Under the pieces are notes generated by a model. That model had not been told where the DNA came from and searched no databases. It saw nothing but the letters and a program-made list of their open reading frames with translations. Position numbers and translations under genes: made by a program. From contig JAFLBN010000003.1 of NCBI GenBank assembly GCA_017303395.1, forward strand, positions 62,001-126,000: a stretch of DNA of 64,000 nucleotides. Direction: 5' to 3'. The DNA comes from Chitinophagales bacterium. Lineage in GTDB: Bacteria > Bacteroidota > Bacteroidia > Chitinophagales > Chitinophagaceae. Below, piece by piece: positions 1-8,440 of this stretch; within the stretch, counting starts at the first letter, position 1; each line of letters opens with the position of its first letter.

Positions 1-84
1 TTCTCCTTTTACAAACGTTTTGGGCTATCACTTCGTCAATCAGTACGAAGTCTCAAATTTCCATATACCTAAAAAGCTCATAAT

Positions 85-1770
85 ATGAAAAAGATTCACT
101 TACCTTCATTTTTTGTACTTCTAATGTTCTTATCTGGCTTGACAAGTAATGCACAAGGCATAGACTCATTCCACGTGTATCCTATTTGCAGCCCAATCGG
201 AGATACAGCAAAGATTAGTTATCAATTTGCCGTGAACCCACTAACATCAAGCACATCAATAGTTATATATTATGGCGATGGTAGCAGCAGTACTTTTAGC
301 CCAAGCTCCAGTTTAATTTATGGTTCTCATCCATACTCATCAGAAGGTGTATATACCATAAAAGCAATAGCCTATAATGGAACTACACCCATGGACTCTG
401 CGATAACTACTACGAGCATATACTGTAGCGAAGCAACTATAAATATTTATGATGATATAAACACTAATTGCACCAAAGGGATAACAGAACCTCTTATTGC
501 AAACATGACAAAAATTGAGGTAAAGGAAAATGGTGTTGTAATAGACACGTTATCAGTATTTGGTTATGGCACTTGTCCTGTCAAAAAAAACACATCGTAT
601 GTTTTTAAAATATTAAACACACCTCTCGGAACCAGTGCAACATGCCCATCAACAAGACAATACAGCTTTACCACTTCTTCGTCAACTTCTACATACAATT
701 TATCATTTGGCGTACAGCGTGGCACCACTCCTCAACACGATTTAAGTGTTAATGCATTTGGCCGTTTCAGGCCAGTTAGCTGGTCTGTAATAAATATATG
801 GGCTATAAATAATCAGATTTACAGCAATCAGGCAGGTACTATCACTCTTAACATCAGCCCTAAATATTCATATAGTCATGCCAATGTGACTCCAACAAGT
901 ATAAGCGGCAACACTATTACATGGAATGTTCCTGCAACTAAACTAAACAAATACCATTATGGAATTATGGTATATTTAAAACCAGCTACAACTATTACTG
1001 TAGGTGATACTGTTTGTAATACCGTAAGCATCTCTCCCAATAGTGGCGACATAAATATCTTTAACAATACAGTCTACAGATGTAATACAGTCGTATCATC
1101 ATTCGACCCGAATGAGAAATCTGTATATCCACAAGGCAATTTCAAACAAGGGGATGTATTTACTTATCGCATAGATTTTGAAAACCTTGGTAACGATACT
1201 GCTTTCAATATTCACGTGCTAGATACACTATCAACTTACCTGAATGAAAACAGCATAGAGATATTGAATACAAGCCATGCCATGAGCTATAACATACTTA
1301 CAGCCGGCATGCAAAAAATATTGAAATTTGAATTTCCTGATATCAATTTACCAGACTCTAATAGCAAACAATACAACAAAGGATTTGTAGAATTCAAAAT
1401 ACGCACTAAAATAGGCATACCAGCAGGTACTACATTATCTAATCGTGCAGGCATATATTTTGACATTAACCCTGTAGTGATGACAAATAGCGCAAACAGG
1501 ACGCTAGCACCTGTTAGTGTAAATGAAATACATATAGGTGATGAAGTGATTGTTTATCCAAACCCCGCAAACGACATCTTGAATATCAGCATGACCGAAG
1601 ATTATTATCAGCATGCATATGTATTAAATAGTATGGGGCAAGAACTGAAAGTAACATCTGTTACCAAAGGAAATAATATACTTAACATCAAACAGTTACC
1701 AACAGGTATATATCAACTATTACTGAAAGGTGAATATGGAACAAAAGTAATTAAGTTCCAAAAACTATAA
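85..1770 (+). CDS. T9SS type A cargo protein with PKD-like N-terminus
   Basis: Predicted secreted or cell-surface protein of 561 residues; function unknown. Residues 1-24 form a signal peptide ending in SNAQ. A PKD-like stretch follows (YYGDG around residue 70), then a conserved block containing FDPNEKSVYPQG near residue 340, typical of large Bacteroidota surface proteins. The last ~75 residues are a T9SS type A sorting domain starting at VYPNPANDILNI (about residue 489) and ending in a KVIKFQKL-type strand. It should be exported by Sec, cross the outer membrane by T9SS and be anchored or released. The next gene is a close tandem paralogue. A strong hairpin follows the stop. I see no catalytic motif, so adhesion or a structural role is only a guess. 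Confidence 0.8.
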   Translation: MKKIHLPSFFVLLMFLSGLTSNAQGIDSFHVYPICSPIGDTAKISYQFAVNPLTSSTSIVIYYGDGSSSTFSPSSSLIYGSHPYSSEGVYTIKAIAYNGTTPMDSAITTTSIYCSEATINIYDDINTNCTKGITEPLIANMTKIEVKENGVVIDTLSVFGYGTCPVKKNTSYVFKILNTPLGTSATCPSTRQYSFTTSSSTSTYNLSFGVQRGTTPQHDLSVNAFGRFRPVSWSVINIWAINNQIYSNQAGTITLNISPKYSYSHANVTPTSISGNTITWNVPATKLNKYHYGIMVYLKPATTITVGDTVCNTVSISPNSGDINIFNNTVYRCNTVVSSFDPNEKSVYPQGNFKQGDVFTYRIDFENLGNDTAFNIHVLDTLSTYLNENSIEILNTSHAMSYNILTAGMQKILKFEFPDINLPDSNSKQYNKGFVEFKIRTKIGIPAGTTLSNRAGIYFDINPVVMTNSANRTLAPVSVNEIHIGDEVIVYPNPANDILNISMTEDYYQHAYVLNSMGQELKVTSVTKGNNILNIKQLPTGIYQLLLKGEYGTKVIKFQKL

Positions 1771-1785
1771 CTTAAATAAAAAATT

Positions 1786-1825
1786 AAATCAATAAGGATG
1801 GCTTGAGCCGTCCTTATTGATTTTT
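1786..1825 (+). terminator. Rho-independent terminator after first T9SS gene
   Basis: A 17-bp stem (1786-1802 with 1807-1823, one G-T wobble) closes a TTGA loop and ends in a T run. It separates the two tandem paralogues into different transcripts. Confidence 0.85.
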
Positions 1826-1943
1826 ATCACATTACACATACTATTCAACGATATACTTTCTATTTCTAACATTTCGACAGGAGTAATCGTCATTAATCTG
1901 GTACGTGAACAACGGATTTGATAGTAATATAAAACTCTTAAAT

Positions 1944-3623
1944 ATGAAAAACTACTTGTCACTATGTTTTCTGACTCTTATTACTCTATGGTCATACACT
2001 GTCAAAGCACAAAAAATTGATTCTTTCGCAACTTATGGATATTGTACATCTGTCGGAGACACTCCAATTGTTCACTATCATGTAGCAAATGACAGCCCTT
2101 ATCTATCAAGCATATCTACTGTTGTAGATTTCGGAGATGGCAATAGCATAACTAAGATCGGTGGGTGGGCATGGGGGAATCACAAATACGCATCCACCGG
2201 TATTTACACAATAAAAGCAGTATTATATTCCGGAACAACGCCTGTAGATTCTGTAGTAAGAATTACAAGAGTATTTTGTGATGAAGCCATTCTTTCTCTT
2301 TATGATGATGCAAATTCAAATTGCAACAGAGAAAGTACCGAAAGATATTTGTCATATTCCAGATTAGTAGAAATAAAAGAGAATACTATTGTAGTAGACA
2401 CCTTGCATATGCATGCACACGGCTTTTATAAACTAAAACCAAGTACTGCGTATTCTTTCAAACTATTGAATACACCTGTAGGAGTAAGTGGTATATGCCC
2501 TTCTGGTGGGCAAATAAATTTCACGACTCCTCCTTCCGTGTCGAAACACATTGTTGATTTTGGCATACAATGCGGTACAACTTCTCAGTATGATTTAAGT
2601 GCTACCGTTTGGGGGCAGTTCAGACCTGTCAGCAATTCCTACATATATATTTCGGCAAACAATAAAGAATATTGTAGTAGTCAAGCGGGTATAGTTACAC
2701 TAAACATAAGCTCTAAATACACTTACAGTAGCGCTAGTCTAACACCTACAAATATCAGCGGTAACACAATAACATGGAATTTGTCTGCTACGACACTCAA
2801 AAACGGTTATGGAATATTAGTGACTGTTACACCCGCGACCACATTATCACTTGGCGATACAGTTTGCAATACGATTAACATTTCGCCAACAAGTGGAGAC
2901 ATTAATACCGCCAATAATACAGAGTACAGATGCAATACTATTGTTGCATCCTTCGACCCAAATGAAAAATCGGTGTACCCACAAGGCAATTTTAAGCAAG
3001 GTGATGTATTTACCTATCGCATAGATTTCGAGAATCTGGGGAACGATACTGCATTCAACGTTTATATTCTTGACACTTTATCAACACACCTGAACGAGAA
3101 AACTATTGAGATACTAAACACAAGCCATCCAATGAACTATGACTTGATAACGGCTGCTTCACGAAAAATACTAAGATTTGATTTCCCTGACATCAAATTG
3201 GCAGACTCATCAAACAAAGCTTATAATAAAGGCTTTGTAGAATTCAAAATAGCTACAAAAACCTCGGGTATTCCTTCAGGTACTATATTATCAAACCGCG
3301 CAGGCATTTATTTTGATATTAATCCCGTAGTGATGACCAATACTGCTTACAGAAGATTAGAACCGGTTAATGTTATAGAGGTCGAGCATTCAGAAGAAAT
3401 ACTGGTATATCCCAACCCTGCAAATGATATTCTGAATATCAACATGGCTGACGATTATTATCAGTATGCACGTGTAGTAAATAGTATCGGGCAAGAACTG
3501 AAAGAAACATCTGTCACCAGAGGCAATAACACACTTAACATCAAGCAGCTACCCGCAGGTATATATCAACTATTACTGAAAGGTGAATATGGAACAAAAG
3601 CAATTAAGTTCCAAAAACTGTAA
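1944..3623 (+). CDS. T9SS type A cargo protein, tandem paralogue
   Basis: Secreted protein of 559 residues, colinear with the gene before it: signal peptide (ending VKAQ), PKD-like section with DFGDGNS, the FDPNEKSVYPQG block near residue 336 and a C-terminal type A sorting domain starting VYPNPANDILNI. I chose the ATG at 1944 because it opens directly into a normal signal peptide (MKNYLSLCFL). The frame is open 13 codons further upstream to 1905, but that extension would bury the signal. The 3' ends of the two paralogues are nearly identical at the nucleotide level while the N-terminal halves have diverged strongly, which suggests duplication followed by homogenisation. Function unknown. Confidence 0.8.
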   Translation: MKNYLSLCFLTLITLWSYTVKAQKIDSFATYGYCTSVGDTPIVHYHVANDSPYLSSISTVVDFGDGNSITKIGGWAWGNHKYASTGIYTIKAVLYSGTTPVDSVVRITRVFCDEAILSLYDDANSNCNRESTERYLSYSRLVEIKENTIVVDTLHMHAHGFYKLKPSTAYSFKLLNTPVGVSGICPSGGQINFTTPPSVSKHIVDFGIQCGTTSQYDLSATVWGQFRPVSNSYIYISANNKEYCSSQAGIVTLNISSKYTYSSASLTPTNISGNTITWNLSATTLKNGYGILVTVTPATTLSLGDTVCNTINISPTSGDINTANNTEYRCNTIVASFDPNEKSVYPQGNFKQGDVFTYRIDFENLGNDTAFNVYILDTLSTHLNEKTIEILNTSHPMNYDLITAASRKILRFDFPDIKLADSSNKAYNKGFVEFKIATKTSGIPSGTILSNRAGIYFDINPVVMTNTAYRRLEPVNVIEVEHSEEILVYPNPANDILNINMADDYYQYARVVNSIGQELKETSVTRGNNTLNIKQLPAGIYQLLLKGEYGTKAIKFQKL

Positions 3624-3648
3624 AGATCACACCTGTATCATACTATCA

Positions 3649-3680
3649 AATAAAGAGTGGCGTTGTCCACTCTTTATTAA
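3649..3680 (+). terminator. Rho-independent terminator
   Basis: A perfect 12-bp stem (3649-3660 with 3667-3678) with loop CGTTGT lies 26 bases after the stop of the second T9SS gene. Confidence 0.8.
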
Positions 3681-3758
3681 TTAATACTAACATTAGTTAA
3701 ATACCATACGTCAGTTATTATAGTAAGCAATCCAGTTGACCTCTTAAAAAATCTGATT

Positions 3759-4721
3759 ATGAAGCGGCTTATACCTATGATACTAATGTTAGTACTTAAC
3801 ATTCAAAGTAATGCACAAATAACTGGTGTATTTGATGGCATACCATATGATTCTGTAACATTTACCTTTAATAAAAATGACTCTTTGACACGTTCTCAGG
3901 CATATATAGACACTACCGGGAGTGGCATATGGCAAATAGGTACTACCGCGAAATCTTTTTTTGCAGCAGGTGGCAATTTACATTCAATCATGACTGATAC
4001 AGCTGCTGTTTACGATACTAGCATAGACAATAGCTTCAAGGTGATATTGAAAGCATTCAACTTCAACTCTATACTTAGCTTTAAGCATAAGTATCAAACA
4101 AGAGGTGGCCATGATGGTGGTATTGTAGAATACTCTATTGATAGTGGCGCAACGTGGGAAAATGTACTTGGCGATTGCCATACCATGGGCACTTTCAAAC
4201 AAGGGATTTTCACAGAAAACTTTTATAAAAAAACAGATACTTTACTGACAGGCGAACCTGCATTTACCGGCACTAATAGTGGATGGGTGTATAGTCGTGT
4301 ACAGTTATTCTATTTATTACCAATCAAGTCTACCGGAGGTGGCCCTCAATGTGTAACAACCGGTGATATTCACTTCAGATTTCGGTTCTTAAGTGACAAT
4401 CAAGTTGACACTTTGGATGGCTGGATAATTGATGAGATTAAAGTTGAGCATGACATGTATGGTGGCGGCATATCAAACATTGCCAATAACATCCTTGTCC
4501 ATGTCTATCCAAACCCAACTAATAACATCCTTAATATTGAAATGCCTGAAGTCTATTTTAATAAAGCAAGTTTAATTAATACCATTGGCCAAACAGTAAA
4601 CATGGTAAATATTAATAGTAGACGTCAAAATATAAATATCAGTCAATTGCCTGTAGGAATATATCAACTTGTATTGCAGGGCGAATACGGAACAAAAACG
4701 ATGCTGATTAATAAAGAATAG
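3759..4721 (+). CDS. T9SS type A cargo protein, 320 residues
   Basis: Secreted protein of unknown function. Residues 1-19 form a signal peptide ending SNAQ. The middle (about 25-235) is a beta-rich region with a segment around SIDSGATWENV, a pattern found in jelly-roll or sialidase-like surface domains of Bacteroidota. The end is a T9SS type A sorting domain starting near residue 247 (VHVYPNPTNNILNI). Its last strand (GIYQL.LQGEYGTK) resembles the sorting domains of the two preceding genes, so the three tails are related although the bodies differ. Third gene of a same-strand T9SS cluster, with its own terminator. Confidence 0.75.
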   Translation: MKRLIPMILMLVLNIQSNAQITGVFDGIPYDSVTFTFNKNDSLTRSQAYIDTTGSGIWQIGTTAKSFFAAGGNLHSIMTDTAAVYDTSIDNSFKVILKAFNFNSILSFKHKYQTRGGHDGGIVEYSIDSGATWENVLGDCHTMGTFKQGIFTENFYKKTDTLLTGEPAFTGTNSGWVYSRVQLFYLLPIKSTGGGPQCVTTGDIHFRFRFLSDNQVDTLDGWIIDEIKVEHDMYGGGISNIANNILVHVYPNPTNNILNIEMPEVYFNKASLINTIGQTVNMVNINSRRQNINISQLPVGIYQLVLQGEYGTKTMLINKE

Positions 4722-4738
4722 AGACCAAACGAAAAGAA

Positions 4739-4766
4739 AAAGGAGCAGTATCTACTGCTCCTTTAA
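4739..4766. terminator. Bidirectional terminator between convergent genes
   Basis: A perfect 12-bp stem (4739-4750 with 4753-4764) has flanking A/T runs on both sides. It can end the plus-strand T9SS gene and the minus-strand MlaF-like gene. Confidence 0.8.
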
Positions 4767-4795
4767 AATTCCTCACCATGTTGCATCTACAAGCA

Positions 4796-5578
4796 CTATT
4801 TTTTCATGGCTGCTTCAGCTTCCATTCTGCTCATTTCTTTTGCTTTATACAAAAATTCAGATGCGAAAATAAAGTCGTTCAAAAGCTTATCGTCGCTGAA
4901 AATGATGTCTTTGCTGCTACCTTGCCATTGTTTACGCCCCTTATACATATATAGGATATTGTCACCGCTTTCCATCACCGTATTCATATCGTGCGTATTT
5001 ACGACCGTAGTTATATTGTATTCCTTAGTGATTTCACTTATTAGTTTGTCAATAACAAGAGAAGTCTGAGGGTCTAAGCCTGAATTCGGCTCATCACAAA
5101 ACAAATATTTGGGGTTCAGCACTATAGCTCTGGCTAACGCAACACGTTTCTTCATACCTCCACTTAACTCTGCAGGAAACTTTTTGTTGACACCTTCCAG
5201 ATTAACACGCCTTAGCACCTCATCTACACGCTTACGTTTCTCACCAATTGTCATCTTCGTAAACATATCTAACGGGAAACGAATATTATGTTCCACATCC
5301 ATGCTATCAAACAACGCACCACCCTGAAAAAGCATACCTATTTGTGTACGAACTTCCTTCAGTTGCTTATCATCCATAGATGTCAGGTCTTTGCCCTCGT
5401 ACAAAACCTGTCCGCTATCAGGTTTATAAAGACCTATCATACATTTCATGAGTACAGTTTTACCACTACCACTGGTCCCTATTATCAGGTTTGTTTTACC
5501 GGGCAGCATAGTTGTAGACACGTCTTCCAAAACAGTTTTATCGCCAAAAGTCTTTTTTACGTTTCTGACCTCAATCAT
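4796..5578 (-). CDS. ABC transporter ATP-binding protein, MlaF/Ttg2A type
   Basis: Cytoplasmic ATPase of 260 residues, probably the energiser of a lipid-trafficking Mla-type system at the inner membrane. Motifs seen: Walker A GTSGSGKT (34-41), Q-loop in MLFQGGALF (82-90), signature LSGGM (138-142), Walker B with catalytic Glu163 in YLFCDEP, D-loop SGLD, and switch His196 in NTHD. The LFQGGALFDS and LSGGMKKRVALAR signatures and the C-terminal extension after the switch are typical of MlaF rather than of general uptake ATPases. A permease (MlaE) or substrate-binding (MlaD) gene is usually adjacent; none is present here, and the upstream gene is divergent. The ATPase must therefore pair with proteins encoded elsewhere. 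Confidence 0.85.
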   Translation of the reverse strand: MIEVRNVKKTFGDKTVLEDVSTTMLPGKTNLIIGTSGSGKTVLMKCMIGLYKPDSGQVLYEGKDLTSMDDKQLKEVRTQIGMLFQGGALFDSMDVEHNIRFPLDMFTKMTIGEKRKRVDEVLRRVNLEGVNKKFPAELSGGMKKRVALARAIVLNPKYLFCDEPNSGLDPQTSLVIDKLISEITKEYNITTVVNTHDMNTVMESGDNILYMYKGRKQWQGSSKDIIFSDDKLLNDFIFASEFLYKAKEMSRMEAEAAMKK

Positions 5579-5722
5579 GCGGTAAAAGTAAGTAAAACCA
5601 ATATACCATACAGTTTGTCAGCTTCTTATAATTCTAAAAAAGGGTGTGATTTTCATTTGTATTCATATTCTTTTGAATTATTTTAGCTTCTTAATAACAT
5701 TTCACGAACAAATAATATTCAA

Positions 5723-6526
5723 ATGAATATCAAGCTGTCGGCATTAGCATTAGTAGCACTGCTATCTGCAAACAAAGCAGATGCACAGTTGTATAGATTG
5801 GGTAAAAGCCCTAACTACAACGTTCGCAAACAAGAAAAGGGCCAATACCCTTTGTGGCAACGCATACAGTTGGGATATGGCATACACACGCTTACGAACA
5901 AAGCAAATTTTGAATATCGCACAGTTGACAACAAGACATATACTTCCATTGCATCACTTAAATCCGCCCAATCTATGGTAGGTTCTCTGGATGTATATTT
6001 CCCTGTTGCGCACATGACACCACGCTATTGCTTTGCAATAAATGCAGGTGCTAATGTAATTATGAATACACTAACCCACGATACTGTTGTTTTAGGGCCA
6101 AACATGTCTTTTCAAAAAGACCTGAAAACAATGATTATAGGTGTGCCAATAAGTTTGGATTTCAAAGCAGGGGGCGATGCTGCACAGAGCAAACAATATG
6201 GCACCATGTTTACAGTTGGTGCCGGTATTCAGCCGATGTATATTCAGTCAGATGGTTTTAAATCAGAAGGGTCTAAGAGCATAAATCAGGACACCAAAAT
6301 ATTATCGTTCATTAAGGCCGAAGCTGGTTTTCGTGCAGGTTTAGCATTCAAGCTGCGTGCTATGGCGTACATTGGCCAACTAACGCTTGTTGACCGTCAG
6401 GAAACTATCATTAAAGAAGGCACAGCAAGCACTATTCTTGGCTACCGTCGCACTACATCAAGTGGTCCACTAGGTTATACTTTACAACTAATTGTCATGC
6501 CGGGTGCAATAGGCTGGAAAAAATAA
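5723..6526 (+). CDS. Exported protein, possible outer-membrane beta-barrel
   Basis: Protein of 267 residues that I do not recognise by family. A clear signal peptide (1-22, ending KADAQ) exports it. The body has alternating hydrophobic/polar strands and many Gly and aromatic residues (for example IQLGYGIHTL, TVGAGIQPMY, AGLAFKLRAMAYIG), consistent with a small outer-membrane barrel. The C-terminus ends GWKK rather than in the Phe typical of barrel proteins, so periplasmic location is not excluded. It is transcribed alone, divergent from the MlaF-like gene. A link with outer-membrane lipid transport is possible but rests only on adjacency. Confidence 0.6.
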   Translation: MNIKLSALALVALLSANKADAQLYRLGKSPNYNVRKQEKGQYPLWQRIQLGYGIHTLTNKANFEYRTVDNKTYTSIASLKSAQSMVGSLDVYFPVAHMTPRYCFAINAGANVIMNTLTHDTVVLGPNMSFQKDLKTMIIGVPISLDFKAGGDAAQSKQYGTMFTVGAGIQPMYIQSDGFKSEGSKSINQDTKILSFIKAEAGFRAGLAFKLRAMAYIGQLTLVDRQETIIKEGTASTILGYRRTTSSGPLGYTLQLIVMPGAIGWKK

Positions 6527-6549
6527 TTTCATCTGTTTAGTATTATCAA

Positions 6550-6586
6550 ATAATGAAGCCCCATTATCATGGGGCTTTATTATTGT
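6550..6586. terminator. Bidirectional terminator
   Basis: A stem of about 15 bp built on AAGCCCCA / TGGGGCTT with loop TTATCA and A/T runs on both sides lies between convergent genes ending at 6526 and 6603. Confidence 0.8.
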
Positions 6587-6602
6587 ATGAGAACTCGACT
6601 GA

Positions 6603-8231
6603 CTAAACCTGGAAAACACCAGTCTTAAATTCTTTGATATCCGGATTATGATTTGCAGCATTAATGCCTTCACTGATAACACGGCGTGTTTCTATAGGGT
6701 CAATGATTTCATCTACCCATAAACGTGCAGCAGCATAGTAAGATGATGTCTGTGCATTATACTTATCAGTAATCTGCTTCAACAATTCTTTTTCTTTTTC
6801 AGCATCGATCTCCTGGCCTTTACTCTTCAGTGCTGCTACTTGTATTTGTAACAATGTTTTTGCAGCCTGTTCGCCACCCATTACAGCAATCTTGGCATTT
6901 GGCCATGCATAAATGAAACGTGGGTCGTAAGCTTTACCGCACATCGCATAGTTGCCTGCTCCATAAGAGTTGCCTATTACAACCGTAATCTTTGGTACTA
7001 CGCTATTTGAAACTGCATTAACCAATTTGGCACCGTCTTTAATAATACCGCTTTGTTCACTACGAGTGCCAACCATGAAGCCGGTAACATCTTGCAGGAA
7101 AACCAAAGGTATTTTCTTTTGATTACAGTTCTGAATAAAGCGGGCTGCTTTATCTGCACTGTCGTTATATATGACTCCTCCAAGCTGCATTTCGCCTTTC
7201 CCACTCTTCACAATCTTGCGTTGATTGGCTACTATACCCACTGCCCAACCATCTATACGCGCATAACCACACACAATTGTCTTACCATAATCTTCTTTGA
7301 ATTGGTCGAACTCTGAATTATCTACGAGACGTTCAATTACTTCAACCACATCGTAAGGCTTAGAATTATCTACAGATACCAATCCGTAAATCTCTTTCAT
7401 ATCCTTTTGGGGCTCCACTGACTTTGCCCTATCAAAACCTGCACGAGGCTGCTCGCCCATTTTTTCGATGATACGACGTACTTGATCTAAGCATTCCTGC
7501 TCTGTATCGAATTTGTAGTCTGCAATACCACTTACCTCAGTGTGCATTTTTGCACCACCTAACTGTTGCTGATCTGCATCTTCACCAATAGCTGCTTTTA
7601 CCAGATAAGGACCTGCTAGAAAAATAGACCCGTTACCTTCTACCATCAACGTTTCGTCGCTCATAATAGGCAAATAAGCACCACCAGCTACACAACTACC
7701 CATCACAGCAGCTATCTGTGTAATGCCCATTGCACTCATTTGTGCATTATTGCGAAATATGCGGCCAAAATGTTCTTTGTCAGGGAAAATTTCATCCTGC
7801 ATAGGTAGATATACACCGGCACTATCCACTATATAGACTACGGGTAGTTTATTTTCCATAGCTATTTCCTGCAGACGCAGGTTTTTCTTACCCGTTATCG
7901 GGAACCAAGCACCTGCTTTTACTGTATTATCGTTTGCCACTATAACGCACTGACGACCATGTATGTAGCCCAAACCCGCAACCGTGCCAGCAGCAGGGCA
8001 ACCACCATGCTCCTGATACATTTCCCAACCGGCGAATGCACCTATTTCAGTGAAAACACTATCCTTATCAACCAGATATTGTATACGTTCGCGAGGTGTC
8101 ATTTTGCCCTTTTCGCGTGCTTTTTCTATTGCTTTTTTACCGCCACCCAAGCTAACCTGTGCATGGCGCTGTTTCATCTGGCTAACTGCCAGCTTCATAG
8201 CATCTTCGTTCTTATTGAATTCTAGGTTCAT
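6603..8231 (-). CDS. Acyl-CoA carboxylase beta subunit, methylcrotonyl-CoA type
   Basis: Carboxyltransferase subunit of 542 residues, which moves CO2 from carboxybiotin to an acyl-CoA in the cytoplasm. The N-terminal half carries MTPRERIQYLVD, the oxyanion-type motif GGCPAAGTVAG, and AGPYLVKAAIGE followed by LGGAKMH. The C-terminal half has LQDVTGFMVG and GNSYGAGNYAMCG. The Cys-containing GGCPAAG motif, the MCGKAYDPRF stretch and the length favour methylcrotonyl-CoA carboxylase (leucine degradation) over propionyl- or acetyl-CoA carboxylase. No biotin carboxylase alpha subunit is adjacent, so the partner is encoded elsewhere. Monocistronic, with a terminator just downstream. Substrate assignment is inference. 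Confidence 0.85.
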   Translation of the reverse strand: MNLEFNKNEDAMKLAVSQMKQRHAQVSLGGGKKAIEKAREKGKMTPRERIQYLVDKDSVFTEIGAFAGWEMYQEHGGCPAAGTVAGLGYIHGRQCVIVANDNTVKAGAWFPITGKKNLRLQEIAMENKLPVVYIVDSAGVYLPMQDEIFPDKEHFGRIFRNNAQMSAMGITQIAAVMGSCVAGGAYLPIMSDETLMVEGNGSIFLAGPYLVKAAIGEDADQQQLGGAKMHTEVSGIADYKFDTEQECLDQVRRIIEKMGEQPRAGFDRAKSVEPQKDMKEIYGLVSVDNSKPYDVVEVIERLVDNSEFDQFKEDYGKTIVCGYARIDGWAVGIVANQRKIVKSGKGEMQLGGVIYNDSADKAARFIQNCNQKKIPLVFLQDVTGFMVGTRSEQSGIIKDGAKLVNAVSNSVVPKITVVIGNSYGAGNYAMCGKAYDPRFIYAWPNAKIAVMGGEQAAKTLLQIQVAALKSKGQEIDAEKEKELLKQITDKYNAQTSSYYAAARLWVDEIIDPIETRRVISEGINAANHNPDIKEFKTGVFQV

Positions 8232-8440
8232 ACCTTATGCTGTTTGAGGTGGCAAAGATGCTTATAAATAGGCAAATTCTGAAATCGGGAGAACCATATC
8301 AGGCATATGGAGCGAGATGATTATTCATGACAATGTCATATTATCTGATTAACACAGATTAACTAAAATGACACTATATTATTTGTATCTTGCAAGACCC
8401 TGTGCATGATTGAAAACTTGTGAAAGATAAATTCTGATAA

